14,766 nt of DNA from Deltaproteobacteria bacterium (GCA_021815655.1 JAKAGJ010000003.1:1-14766); one strand, 5' to 3'; counted from the first letter of the stretch, positions 1 through 7,710 are shown. A program made the numbers and translations. Notes: generated from the sequence alone by a model not told the origin.

Positions 1-398
1 GCCAGCAGGCGCGGCACCTGCCCCTGGTTGTAGGGCGGGTCGGCCAGCACCAATTCCCGCGGCCCCAGGCTCATGAGGGCCGGGCTGGCCAAGCCGGCGT
101 CACCCACCAGCACCTGGGCCTGGGGCGTAAGCGCCAGGGCCGCCAGGTTGGCCCGCAGGATGGCGGCCGCCTCCCGGCGGTGCTCCACGAACAGGCAACT
201 GGCCGCGCCCCGGCTCAGGGCCTCGATGCCCAGGGTGCCAGGGCCGGCGTAGAGGTCGGCCAGGCGGACGCCCGCCACCCGCGCCCCCAGGATGTTGAAC
301 AGGGCCTGGCGCACCTTGGCGCCGGTGGGCCGGGTGTCCAGACCCGGCGGGGACTTGAGGTTGCGCCCCCGCAAGGCCCCGCCGGTGATCTTCAGCAT
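1..398 (-). CDS. rsmD: 16S rRNA (guanine-N2)-methyltransferase RsmD, partial (C-terminus outside window)
   Basis: SAM-dependent methyltransferase expected to methylate G966 of 16S rRNA in the assembling 30S subunit. About 132 residues are visible. The N-terminus has the family signature MLKITGGALRGRNLKSP followed by TRPTGAKVRQALFNIL. A Rossmann SAM loop, LADLYAGPGTLGIEAL, follows, then FVEH at the end of strand 2, and the catalytic motif DPPYNQG close to the cut end. The reading continues past base 1, so roughly the last third of a normal protein of about 180-190 residues is missing. The ATG lies 9 bases after the asd stop, so it is probably co-transcribed with asd. Family identity is clear from the DPPY motif combined with the N-terminal signature; the exact target base is inferred from the family. 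Confidence 0.93.
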   Translation of the reverse strand, partial: MLKITGGALRGRNLKSPPGLDTRPTGAKVRQALFNILGARVAGVRLADLYAGPGTLGIEALSRGAASCLFVEHRREAAAILRANLAALALTPQAQVLVGDAGLASPALMSLGPRELVLADPPYNQGQVPRLL

Positions 399-407
399 GG
401 CCGGGGC

Positions 408-1427
<1,020 letters not shown>

Positions 1428-1578
1428 GGCTCAAGCTTTCTTTGGTGGACGTTGGCGGTTAGGGGCCAGCCGCCCTGCCCGGGCGGCTGGCCGCTGCTGG
1501 CTTGCATGTTGATCCTATACGCGGCCACAAAATTTGGTTGCGCATGATGGTCGCGCATGGGCGCGCCAGCGCCCGGGA

Positions 1579-1608
1579 GCCCAGGCAAAACCACGCTTTT
1601 GCCTGGGC
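1579..1608. repeat. Perfect inverted repeat (12-bp stem, 6-base loop)
   Basis: GCCCAGGCAAAA pairs exactly with TTTTGCCTGGGC around the loop CCACGC. The GC half is at the base and the A/T half is near the loop, the reverse of a normal terminator, and no T-tract follows on either strand. It lies 3 bases from the next hairpin and would be in the asd leader RNA. Confidence 0.75.
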
Positions 1609-1611
1609 GAG

Positions 1612-1643
1612 GCCCGAAAAATACATGGGCGTATTTTTCGGGC
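1612..1643. repeat. Perfect inverted repeat (13-bp stem, 6-base loop)
   Basis: GCCCGAAAAATAC pairs exactly with GTATTTTTCGGGC around the loop ATGGGC. It has the same plan as the neighbouring hairpin: GCCC...GGGC base, A/T-rich upper stem and six-base loop. On the minus strand it falls directly downstream of the candidate asd -10 box, so it could be an operator or a 5'-end mRNA stem-loop. The bases CGGGC of its right arm can alternatively pair with GCGCCCG at 1569-1575 (stem 1569-1575/1639-1645). Confidence 0.75.
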
Positions 1644-1647
1644 GCCA

Positions 1648-1675
1648 AGTATAGATGAAATGCAGCCTGTTACAA
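1648..1675 (-). promoter_or_regulatory. Candidate sigma-70 promoter for asd-rsmD
   Basis: Read on the minus strand: TTGTAA (-35, 1670-1675), a 16-base spacer, and TATACT (-10, 1648-1653). The -35 matches 4/6 and the -10 matches 5/6 of consensus. The predicted start is near 1641, inside the edge of the 13-bp inverted repeat, giving a leader of about 215 bases. This is predicted from sequence only. Confidence 0.4.
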
Positions 1676-1739
1676 CGGTCTTTTTTAGCGGGGCCGGGGC
1701 ACAATTGCAATGGCTTTGTGCACCTGGCCGGTCCGGTCC

Positions 1740-2453
1740 TTAGCCGCCCAGCCTTTGGCGGCAGGCCGCCTCGTAGTCCTGGCAGATTTCCCAGTACTCG
1801 TCCAGGCTCAAGGGCGGCCGGTTGATGGCCAGCAGCAGTGGCAGGGGAATGGGCTCTTGCCGGGCCAGGTGGCCACCGGCCCGGGCCAGAAGGTTGAGAT
1901 GCCCGGCCAGGCGTTGGGGCCGCATCTGCAAGGCCAGGGAGCCGGGCAGGCACAGCTCGCCCAGGCTGGCGCTGTGGAAATTGGCGGCTTGTTGCCGGAA
2001 GGTGGCGATCAGGGGAGCGAAGGTGGCCGGCTCCGGGAAGCTGCAAGTGCTTAATAACAGCATGCCGGCGGGCATGGACCAGTTCAGGGGGTGGCGCACG
2101 CGCCCGTCCGGCCCGCGCGCCAGGAAGGGCTGCATACAGCTTATGCAGCGGTCGATCACGGCCTTGAGCTGGGCGCTCATGTTGTCGGTGTAAACCGGCG
2201 CGGCCAGCACCAACAGGTCGGCGGCCTGGAGCTCGGGGTAGAGCAGTTGCATGTCGTCATTCTGGGCGCAGACCCCCGGAGTCTTGAGCATGCACTTTAA
2301 GCAGGCCACGCAGGGGGCCACCTTGAGCCTGGCCACCTCCCGCACCGTGACCGCCGCCCCGCCCTGCTCCAGCCCCCGCGTCAGAGCCGCCAAGAGGCGC
2401 GCGGTCAGGCCCTTGCCCGCCCGGGCGCTGCCGTTGAGGGCCAATACCTTCAT
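1740..2453 (-). CDS. Iron-sulfur flavoprotein / NADPH-dependent FMN reductase family protein
   Basis: Flavodoxin-fold redox protein of 237 residues. The N-terminus MKVLALNGSARAGKG is the FMN-phosphate loop of the NADPH-dependent FMN reductase family. A compact cysteine cluster follows at Cys48, Cys51, Cys54 and Cys62 (C-x2-C-x2-C-x7-C), the [4Fe-4S] motif of archaeal and anaerobic-bacterial Isf proteins. The segment APVYTDNMSAQLKAVIDR is the usual flavin-contact region. The start was set at the ATG at 2453 because GGGGAGG lies 5 bases upstream and the first beta strand starts at residue 2; longer in-frame reading would add about 60 unrelated residues. Isf-type proteins pass electrons from ferredoxin and can reduce O2, peroxide or quinone-like compounds, but the partner here is unknown. 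It is transcribed toward asd but separated by a long gap, so is probably monocistronic. Confidence 0.85.
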   Translation of the reverse strand: MKVLALNGSARAGKGLTARLLAALTRGLEQGGAAVTVREVARLKVAPCVACLKCMLKTPGVCAQNDDMQLLYPELQAADLLVLAAPVYTDNMSAQLKAVIDRCISCMQPFLARGPDGRVRHPLNWSMPAGMLLLSTCSFPEPATFAPLIATFRQQAANFHSASLGELCLPGSLALQMRPQRLAGHLNLLARAGGHLARQEPIPLPLLLAINRPPLSLDEYWEICQDYEAACRQRLGG

Positions 2454-2700
2454 CTTTTCCTCCCCGGTTGCCGATAGGGATGTTGCGCAGCGGCACCCGG
2501 CGTGTGGGAGGGCCGCCATTGGTGGGGCAAGTCTAAACCAGGCCTGGCGGAAGTACCTGGAAATTTTGCCCGGCCGGAAACTGGGCGGGCCACGGCCGCG
2601 CCGCGCGGGGATTTTGGCCTTGAACCACCGGAAGCCATGCGCCAAAGTACTAGTAGGCCCTGGTAACCTGGGCTATTTTTCGGCTTGGAGGAGCGCCAGG
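2454..2700. other. Divergent intergenic region (247 bases)
   Basis: Lies between the flavoprotein gene (minus) and the GGDEF gene (plus) and must contain both promoters. I find no promoter pair good enough to call. A perfect 10-bp palindrome CCAGGCCTGG lies near 2538-2547. No small ORF with a ribosome binding site is seen. Confidence 0.4.
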
Positions 2701-4314
2701 GTGGACAACCTGCCCGTAAAAGTCCTGATCGCCGGCCGCGGCGCTCGGGAAACCGCCGCCCTGGCGGGGCTGCTGGCCCGGGCCGAGGGAGGGGCTTATG
2801 CCGCCCAGCCGGCGGCCAGCCTGGGGGAATTCCTGGATTTGGCCGGGCAGGGCGGGGCCGGCCAGGCCCTTTGGGCCGCCGATGCCGGTGAAGAGGCCCT
2901 GGAGGTGGTGGCCGGGCTGCGCCAGCGGGCGCCGGGCCTGCCCCTGGTGCTCTTGCTGGCGCCCCTGGAGCCTGACCTGGCCCGGCGGGCCCTGGCCCTG
3001 GGCGCCCAGGACTGCCTGGAGTTGACGGACCTGGAGGACCCCGGCCTGGCCGGCGCCCTGGTCCAGAAGCTGGCTCAGACCCTGGCCCTGGCCCCCGCCC
3101 GCCTGGAGTCCTTGCATGAGGCCCGCCAGACGGCCGAGCGCTATCGCTCCATCGTGGAGCACCAGACCGAGCTGATCTGCCGCTACCTGCCCGACGGCAC
3201 CTTGACCTTTGTCAACCAGGCCTTCCAAGGCTATTTCGGCGGCTCCCCCCTGGGACGCACCGGCAGCAACCTTTTTGAGCACCTGCCCTCGGCCGACGGG
3301 CGCAGCCTGGAGGCCCTGCTGCCCCATCTTTCCCCACAGCATCCCCTGAGCCGCGGCGAGCAGACCTACACCGCCCCCAATGGCCAAGAACGCTGGCAGA
3401 AATGGACCCACTGGGGGATCTTCGACCAGGCCGGGCGACTGGTGGAGGTGCAGTCGGTGGGGCGCGACATCACCGAGCGCAAGTATGTGGAAAAGACCCT
3501 GCAAATCGTGGAGTCCAACCTGCGCCAGCTTATCGTGGACAACGCCGACGGCCTGATCGTGGCCAATCCGGATGGGCTGGTCCTGTTCGTCAACCCCGCC
3601 GCCGAGAGGATCATGGCCCGCCGCGCCTGGGACCTGGTGGGGCGTCCCTTCGACTTCCCCCTGATCCCCGGCCAGCGCCAGGAGATGTGTCTCATGACCG
3701 GTCCGAGCAAGGAGGTGGTGGTGGAGATGCGGGTGGTGGACACCACCTGGCAGGGGCGGCAGGCCATGCTGGCCTCCCTGCGTGACATCACCGAGCTGGC
3801 CCAACTGCGCCAGGAATTGGAGGCCCTGTCCCTGGTGGACGAGCTGACCGGCCTCTACAACCGCCGCGGCTTCCTGACCTTGGCCCGCCAGCAGGTCAAG
3901 ACCGCCCAGCGCATGGCCCGGCGGCTGCATTTGTTCTTCATCGACGTTGACGACCTCAAGCAGATCAACGACCGCCTGGGGCACGCCGAGGGAGACAAGG
4001 CCCTGGTGGCGGCCAGCCAGGTGCTGAAAAGCACCTTTCGCGGCTCGGACATTGTGGCTCGCATGGGCGGCGACGAGTTCGCGGCCCTGGCCCTGGAGGG
4101 CGAGGACCGGGTGGACGAGCCGGTGCTGGCCCGCCTGGAACAAAACCTGCGGGCCTGCCGCCGGCAGGGGCTGCATCCCTTCCGCCTGTCCTTGAGCGTG
4201 GGCTCCACGGCCTTCAACCCCGGCGACCCCCGCGCCCTGGAGGACCTGATCCGGGAGGCCGACCAGCGCATGTACTTGAACAAGCGCGGCAAGGACCACC
4301 CGGAACCGGCCTAG
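2701..4314 (+). CDS. Diguanylate cyclase: pseudo-receiver, two PAS domains, GGDEF
   Basis: Predicted to make cyclic di-GMP from two GTP in response to PAS-sensed signals. The protein has 537 residues. Residues 5-125 resemble a receiver domain (VKVLIAG, then GAQDCLEL near the end), but the phospho-acceptor position falls in ALWAADAGEE and has no aligned aspartate. Two PAS domains follow, about 145-262 (YRSIVEHQTELICRYLPDG, ending GRDITERK) and 274-368 (LIVDNADGLIVANPDG, ending LRDITEL). The GGDEF domain spans about 378-530, with DELTGLYNRRGF, FIDVDDLKQIND, an intact GGDEF at 456-460 and an inhibitory I-site RGSD (447-450) five residues before it. So it should be active and subject to product inhibition. 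No membrane segment is seen, so it is cytoplasmic. Start: GTG at 2701, with GGAGGAG 7 bases upstream; the upstream in-frame extension is non-coding in character. It stands alone, with no partner kinase in the window. Confidence 0.88.
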   Translation: MDNLPVKVLIAGRGARETAALAGLLARAEGGAYAAQPAASLGEFLDLAGQGGAGQALWAADAGEEALEVVAGLRQRAPGLPLVLLLAPLEPDLARRALALGAQDCLELTDLEDPGLAGALVQKLAQTLALAPARLESLHEARQTAERYRSIVEHQTELICRYLPDGTLTFVNQAFQGYFGGSPLGRTGSNLFEHLPSADGRSLEALLPHLSPQHPLSRGEQTYTAPNGQERWQKWTHWGIFDQAGRLVEVQSVGRDITERKYVEKTLQIVESNLRQLIVDNADGLIVANPDGLVLFVNPAAERIMARRAWDLVGRPFDFPLIPGQRQEMCLMTGPSKEVVVEMRVVDTTWQGRQAMLASLRDITELAQLRQELEALSLVDELTGLYNRRGFLTLARQQVKTAQRMARRLHLFFIDVDDLKQINDRLGHAEGDKALVAASQVLKSTFRGSDIVARMGGDEFAALALEGEDRVDEPVLARLEQNLRACRRQGLHPFRLSLSVGSTAFNPGDPRALEDLIREADQRMYLNKRGKDHPEPA

Positions 4315-4332
4315 GCCCGGTTACTCCAAGAT

Positions 4333-4362
4333 GCAATCAAGGCCGTCCATGGCCTTGATTGC
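4333..4362. repeat. Perfect inverted repeat between convergent genes (12-bp stem, 6-base loop)
   Basis: GCAATCAAGGCC pairs exactly with GGCCTTGATTGC around the loop GTCCAT. An outer pair, CCCGGT (4316-4321) with ACCGGG (4369-4374), can extend the structure across internal loops. It starts 18 bases after the GGDEF stop and lies about 90 bases from the acyl-CoA dehydrogenase stop. It is likely a bidirectional transcription end or RNA-stabilising structure, although no T-tract follows immediately on either strand. Confidence 0.65.
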
Positions 4363-4450
4363 CAATCTACCGGGTATAAAGAGTGTTTTTAACCGGCCCG
4401 CAGATGAACTTGAGCCAACGTTCTTGTTGATTGCCGCTTGCCGTCGGTCA

Positions 4451-5695
4451 TTACTCGAAGACCTTCTCCTCCCAATCCTCGGCCCCGGCGGCGTCGGCCT
4501 CGAAGTCGCGCTCCGTGCCGGTGGCCTTGGCCGCGGCATATTCCCGGTACCACTCGCTGGCCACGATCATGCTCATCACCTCGTTGGTGCCGGTCCAGAT
4601 GGAGGCCAGGCGCAGGTCGCGCACGATGCGCTCCACGGGGTAGATGCTGGTGTAGCCGATGCCCCCCATGACCTGCATGGCGTGATGGGCGGCTTGCTGG
4701 CAGGATTCGGTGACGAATTTCTTGGTCTGGCTCACCAGGCGCCGGGTCTGGTTGGGGGCCAGGCCGGCGTCCACGCCCCGGGCGGTGACGTAGATGCTGG
4801 CCCGGGCCTGGTCCAGGAGCATGGCCGCGCTGGCCACCTGGAAGCTCACGCCCTGAAACTGGTTGATGACCTGGCCGAAGGCCTTGCGCCGGCTGGTGTA
4901 GCCGGTGGCCACCTCCAGGGCCGGCCGGGCGGCGCCGATGGTCATGGCCGCGGTGCCCAGGCGCTCGGGTATCATCATAGTGTTGAAGACCTCCACGGCC
5001 CCGTTCAGACGGCCCAGCAGGTTGGCCTTGGGCACGGCCACGTCCTGGAAGACGACCCGCCCGGCCCCGCCGCCCCGGCAACCCATGAGCCCGTAGATGT
5101 ACTTGGTGGTCACCCCCGGCCCGCGCTCCACGATGAAGCAGGACAGCCCCTTGTGGGGCGGGGCCGCGGGGTCGGTGCGGGCGTAGACCAGGAAGTAGTC
5201 CGCCCCCTCGGCGCCCACGATGAAGCGCTTCTGGCCGTTGATGAGGTAGTGGTCGCCTTTGTCCACGGCGCTGGTGGTGGTGCCGAAGAAGTCGCTGCCG
5301 CCCCGGGGCTCGGTGAGGCATTCGGCGGCGAACAGCTCGCCCCTAAGCAGGGGTTTGACGTAGCGCTCCTTCTGCTCATCCGTGCCGTGCAGGATGATGG
5401 CGTCACAGACCAGCTCCGCGCCCACCCCGAAGGTGCAGGCGAAGATGTAGCCCAAGACGCCCACCTCCTCCATGACCATGCAGGTGCTTACCCAGTCCAG
5501 GCCCCGGCCGCCCCACTGGCGGGGATAGCGGCAGCCCATGAGGTTGCGCCGGCCGGCCTCCCGCAAAAACTCCTTGGGGAATTGAATCTTGTCCTGGTCC
5601 ATGTCCAGGATCATCTGGCGGGGCACCCACTTGACCAGCTCGCGCACCTCGTCCCGCAGGGCCAGCTGCTCTCTACTCAAGAGAAAATCGAACAT
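4451..5695 (-). CDS. Acyl-CoA dehydrogenase (FAD-dependent)
   Basis: Flavoprotein expected to introduce an alpha,beta double bond into an acyl-CoA and pass electrons to ETF. It has 414 residues, slightly longer than the usual 380. Family features in order: N-terminal helical domain (MFDFLLSREQLALRDEVREL), the middle beta domain with CLTEPRGGSDFFGT (126-139), the C-terminal domain with YTSRRKAFGQVINQFQ (266-280), and the signature MQVMGGIGYTSIYPVERIVRD (340-360). The MCAD-type catalytic Glu position (YEGT) reads IWTGT here, with Thr368. Glu244 in IPERL matches the alternative catalytic position of isovaleryl- and long-chain-type enzymes. The C-terminus ends in an acidic tail. The ATG is 2 bases after the ligase stop, with AGGAGGAGG inside the end of the ligase gene, so the two are translationally linked. 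Substrate chain length cannot be read from sequence. Confidence 0.92.
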   Translation of the reverse strand: MFDFLLSREQLALRDEVRELVKWVPRQMILDMDQDKIQFPKEFLREAGRRNLMGCRYPRQWGGRGLDWVSTCMVMEEVGVLGYIFACTFGVGAELVCDAIILHGTDEQKERYVKPLLRGELFAAECLTEPRGGSDFFGTTTSAVDKGDHYLINGQKRFIVGAEGADYFLVYARTDPAAPPHKGLSCFIVERGPGVTTKYIYGLMGCRGGGAGRVVFQDVAVPKANLLGRLNGAVEVFNTMMIPERLGTAAMTIGAARPALEVATGYTSRRKAFGQVINQFQGVSFQVASAAMLLDQARASIYVTARGVDAGLAPNQTRRLVSQTKKFVTESCQQAAHHAMQVMGGIGYTSIYPVERIVRDLRLASIWTGTNEVMSMIVASEWYREYAAAKATGTERDFEADAAGAEDWEEKVFE

Positions 5696-5697
5696 GG

Positions 5698-7203
5698 CTA
5701 GGCCTCCTCCTGGCGCAGCTTGAACTTCATGACCTTGCCCGTGGGGGTGTGGGGCAGGGCGGTCACGAACCTTATCTCGCGGGGGATCTTGTACCTGGCC
5801 AGGCGCTCGGCCAGAAAGTCCTGCAACTCCTCGGGGGTCAGGGCGGCCTCCTGGGCCGGCACCACGTAGGCGGTGACCGTTTCGCCCCACTGGGGGTGGG
5901 GCCGGCCGATCACCGCCGCCTCCACCACCTGGGCATGGGCGGCCAGGGCGTCCTCCACCTCCTTGGAGTAGACGTTCTCGCCGCCGGTGACGATCATGTC
6001 CTTGGTGCGGTCGACGATGAACAGGTAGCCGTCGTCGTCCAGGCGGGCCACGTCGCCGGTCTTGTACCAGCCGTCCTGGAAGGCGGCGCTGGTGCTGGCC
6101 GGGTCCTGGTAATAGCCCAGCATCATGGAGTCGGCCTTGAGCCATATCTCGCCGGTGTCGCCCGGCCCGGCCGGCTGGCCGTCGCTTTTCATCACCATAA
6201 GGTCGGCGCCGGGCAGGCCATGGCGGCCGATGGAGCCGGCCTTGGCCACCTGGTCGGCCGGCAGCAGGGTGGCGCCGGTGGGGCCGGCCTCGGTCATGCC
6301 GTAGACCTGATAGAAATTGGCGCTGCCGTAGGCTGCCATGAGCCGGCGGGCGGTATCCCCGGCGATGGGGCCGCCGCCGTAGACCCAGCAGCGCATGGAG
6401 GACAGGTCGAAATCGGCGAAGCCCGGGACCATCTGCAAGGGCAGCAGGTAGGAGATGGGCGCCCCGAAATACACGCTGCATTTTTCGTCCTGCACCGCCT
6501 GCAAAAAGTGCAGGGGATGGTACTCGCGAAGGAGCACCGTGGTGCCGCCCACGTACTGGATGCCCATGAACCAGTTGTTCAGCGGCGAGGAATGCCAGAT
6601 GGGCATGGCCATCAACAGGCGGTCGTGCTCGTCCATCTTCAGCACCAGGGCGCCGGTGATGCCGGCCATGACCACGTTCTTGTGGCTGTGCAGGCAGCCC
6701 TTGGGCTTGCCGGTGGTGCCCGAGGTATAGAGGATCTGGGCCGGGTCGCCGTCGGCGATGGCCAGGGGGCTGAAGGCCGGGGCGGTATCCAGCAGGTCGT
6801 CGAAGCGCGGGTGCCCCTGGGCGTCGCTGTCCAGGCTGGCCTTGCGCACCGGCGTGGCCAGCTTGTCGGCCACGGCCGCCAGGGCGCCGTCAAAGAGCAG
6901 CACGCTGGCGCCGCTGTGCCCCAGGATGTAGTCCACCTCCGGGGCCGTGAGCTTGTGGTTGACCGGCACCACCACCGCCCCGGCCTGCCAGGCCCCATAG
7001 ATGGCCACCACGAAGCTGACGGTGTTGTGGCTCATGATGGCCACGCGGTCGCCCTGGCCCACGCCCCAGGATTGCAGCACCGCCGCGGCCTGTTGGGCCA
7101 GGCCGCGCACCTGGGCGAAGGTCCAGCCATGGCCGGCGGCGCGCAGGCAGTCCTTGTGGGGGAATTTGCGGGCGTTCAAGTCCAGCATCTGTACCAGGTT
7201 CAT
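5698..7203 (-). CDS. AMP-forming acyl-CoA synthetase (ANL family ligase)
   Basis: Activates a carboxylic acid to its CoA thioester through an acyl-adenylate, using ATP. It has 501 residues, typical of short FadD-like members. The visible ANL motifs are the P-loop YTSGTTGKPKG (159-169), YGMTE (301-305), GWYKTGD (378-384), the hinge region DRTKDMIVTGGENVYSKEVE (398-417), and the catalytic lysine Lys490 in PHTPTGK. All key residues are intact. The start ATG at 7203 has AAGGAG 8 bases upstream and overlaps the regulator's stop (ATGA). It sits between the MerR regulator and the acyl-CoA dehydrogenase, so the substrate is probably the acid whose CoA ester the dehydrogenase oxidises (medium/long-chain, branched or aryl-aliphatic). 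The exact substrate is not determinable here. Confidence 0.93.
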   Translation of the reverse strand: MNLVQMLDLNARKFPHKDCLRAAGHGWTFAQVRGLAQQAAAVLQSWGVGQGDRVAIMSHNTVSFVVAIYGAWQAGAVVVPVNHKLTAPEVDYILGHSGASVLLFDGALAAVADKLATPVRKASLDSDAQGHPRFDDLLDTAPAFSPLAIADGDPAQILYTSGTTGKPKGCLHSHKNVVMAGITGALVLKMDEHDRLLMAMPIWHSSPLNNWFMGIQYVGGTTVLLREYHPLHFLQAVQDEKCSVYFGAPISYLLPLQMVPGFADFDLSSMRCWVYGGGPIAGDTARRLMAAYGSANFYQVYGMTEAGPTGATLLPADQVAKAGSIGRHGLPGADLMVMKSDGQPAGPGDTGEIWLKADSMMLGYYQDPASTSAAFQDGWYKTGDVARLDDDGYLFIVDRTKDMIVTGGENVYSKEVEDALAAHAQVVEAAVIGRPHPQWGETVTAYVVPAQEAALTPEELQDFLAERLARYKIPREIRFVTALPHTPTGKVMKFKLRQEEA

Positions 7204-7631
7204 GGCCGGTGCTCCTTGGGGTTGGTTGGGTTGCGGCCTTCCAGTTGGGCCAGGCGGTCAAAGAGTCTTTGCCGCACCGCCAGGATGTCCTGCTCCAGCA
7301 GGCGCAATTCCTCGATGCGCTGGTTGATTTCTTGCAACTTCTCCTGGCCGTAGGCCAGGCTGCGCCGAATCTGCTCGGCCTCGTCCAGGTCCACCTCGGC
7401 CATGCCGATCATTTCCGCGATCTGCTCCAGGCTGTAGCCAAAGCGCTTGCCGCGCAGGATGAGCTTGAGCCGGGCGCGGTCGCGGCGGCTGTACTGGCGC
7501 TGGTTGCCGGGGGAGCGGCGGGGGCTGATGAGGCCTTTTTCCTCGTAGAAGCGGATGGTGCGGGTGCTGATCTCCAGCTCCTGGGCCAGTTCGGAGATGG
7601 TATAGGTGCGCGGCGGCGCGCTGGGCTGCAT
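7200..7631 (-). CDS. MerR-family transcriptional regulator, LiuR-like
   Basis: DNA-binding regulator of 143 residues. The winged-helix N-terminus TYTISELAQELEISTRTIRF is followed by YEEKGLISP, a short wing (RQYSRRDRARLKLILRGKRF, residues 45-64) and a dimerisation coiled coil from about 83 to 130. The stretch RLKLILRGKR with TISELA resembles LiuR-type regulators of branched-chain amino acid and fatty acid catabolism in proteobacteria (family comparison from memory). It has no metal-binding cysteines. Start: the ATG at 7631 has GGAAGG 6 bases upstream. An upstream TTG at 7655 is rejected because it lies inside the operator and near the transcription start. The stop overlaps the ligase ATG by 4 bases, making it the first gene of its own target operon, probably autoregulated through the site at 7646-7661. 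Confidence 0.88.
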   Translation of the reverse strand: MQPSAPPRTYTISELAQELEISTRTIRFYEEKGLISPRRSPGNQRQYSRRDRARLKLILRGKRFGYSLEQIAEMIGMAEVDLDEAEQIRRSLAYGQEKLQEINQRIEELRLLEQDILAVRQRLFDRLAQLEGRNPTNPKEHRP

Positions 7632-7645
7632 GGCTTGCCTTCCAG

Positions 7646-7661
7646 TTGACGTCAACGTAAA
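7646..7661. promoter_or_regulatory. Probable MerR/LiuR operator
   Basis: TTGACGTCAACGTAAA is an imperfect palindrome with the symmetric core TTnACGTnnACGTnAA (12 of 16 positions symmetric). It also contains a perfect 10-bp palindrome, TTGACGTCAA. It touches the last base of the -10 box and covers the predicted transcription start, so binding would block transcription. Paired inverted ACGT half-sites are what I recall for LiuR-type sites; the match has not been tested here. Confidence 0.65.
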
Positions 7662-7690
7662 TTATGCCGGTGGCGTAGGCCGTCTGTCAA
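7661..7690 (-). promoter_or_regulatory. Sigma-70 promoter of the MerR-ligase-acyl-CoA dehydrogenase operon
   Basis: On the minus strand: TTGACA (7685-7690, perfect -35), an 18-base spacer, and CATAAT (7661-7666, 5/6 of the -10 consensus). The predicted start is near 7654, giving a short leader of about 23 bases before the ATG at 7631. The promoter is strong by consensus and the operator sits on its start point, consistent with repression. Confidence 0.7.
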
Positions 7691-7710
7691 GGGCCAGGGC
7701 GCGGGCGCCT

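Larger units (their letters stand above)
1428..1739. other. 312-base intergenic region upstream of asd
   Basis: No convincing gene is present. The region holds a candidate minus-strand promoter (1648-1675), two adjacent perfect hairpins (1579-1608 and 1612-1643), and a direct repeat GCGCATG at 1540-1546 and 1553-1559, offset 13 bases. Short ORFs crossing it lack ribosome binding sites and run into asd or the flavoprotein gene in other frames. It is locally more AT-rich than the flanking genes, as expected of a regulatory region. Confidence 0.6.

Noticed and set aside
1428-1643. Lysine riboswitch in the asd leader
   Set aside because: Gene context is suitable, but I could not identify the conserved lysine-riboswitch core or its multi-helix junction; the hairpins are simple perfect stems.
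1534-1743. 69-residue plus-strand ORF across the asd leader
   Set aside because: Its sequence is largely the two hairpins read through, with no ribosome binding site.
2650-4299. 549-residue minus-strand ORF opposite the GGDEF gene
   Set aside because: Shadow of a GC-rich gene: low-complexity His/Gln/Gly-rich translation, no domain, and opposite a protein with intact motifs.
4331-5701. 456-residue plus-strand ORF opposite the acyl-CoA dehydrogenase
   Set aside because: Antisense shadow of high-GC3 coding sequence; no family resemblance and no ribosome binding site.
5749-7353. 534-residue plus-strand ORF opposite the ligase
   Set aside because: Same GC-rich antisense effect; the ligase frame has all ANL motifs.
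7632-7655. Upstream TTG start for the MerR gene, adding eight residues
   Set aside because: Falls in the operator and at the predicted transcription start; ATG 7631 has a good ribosome binding site.
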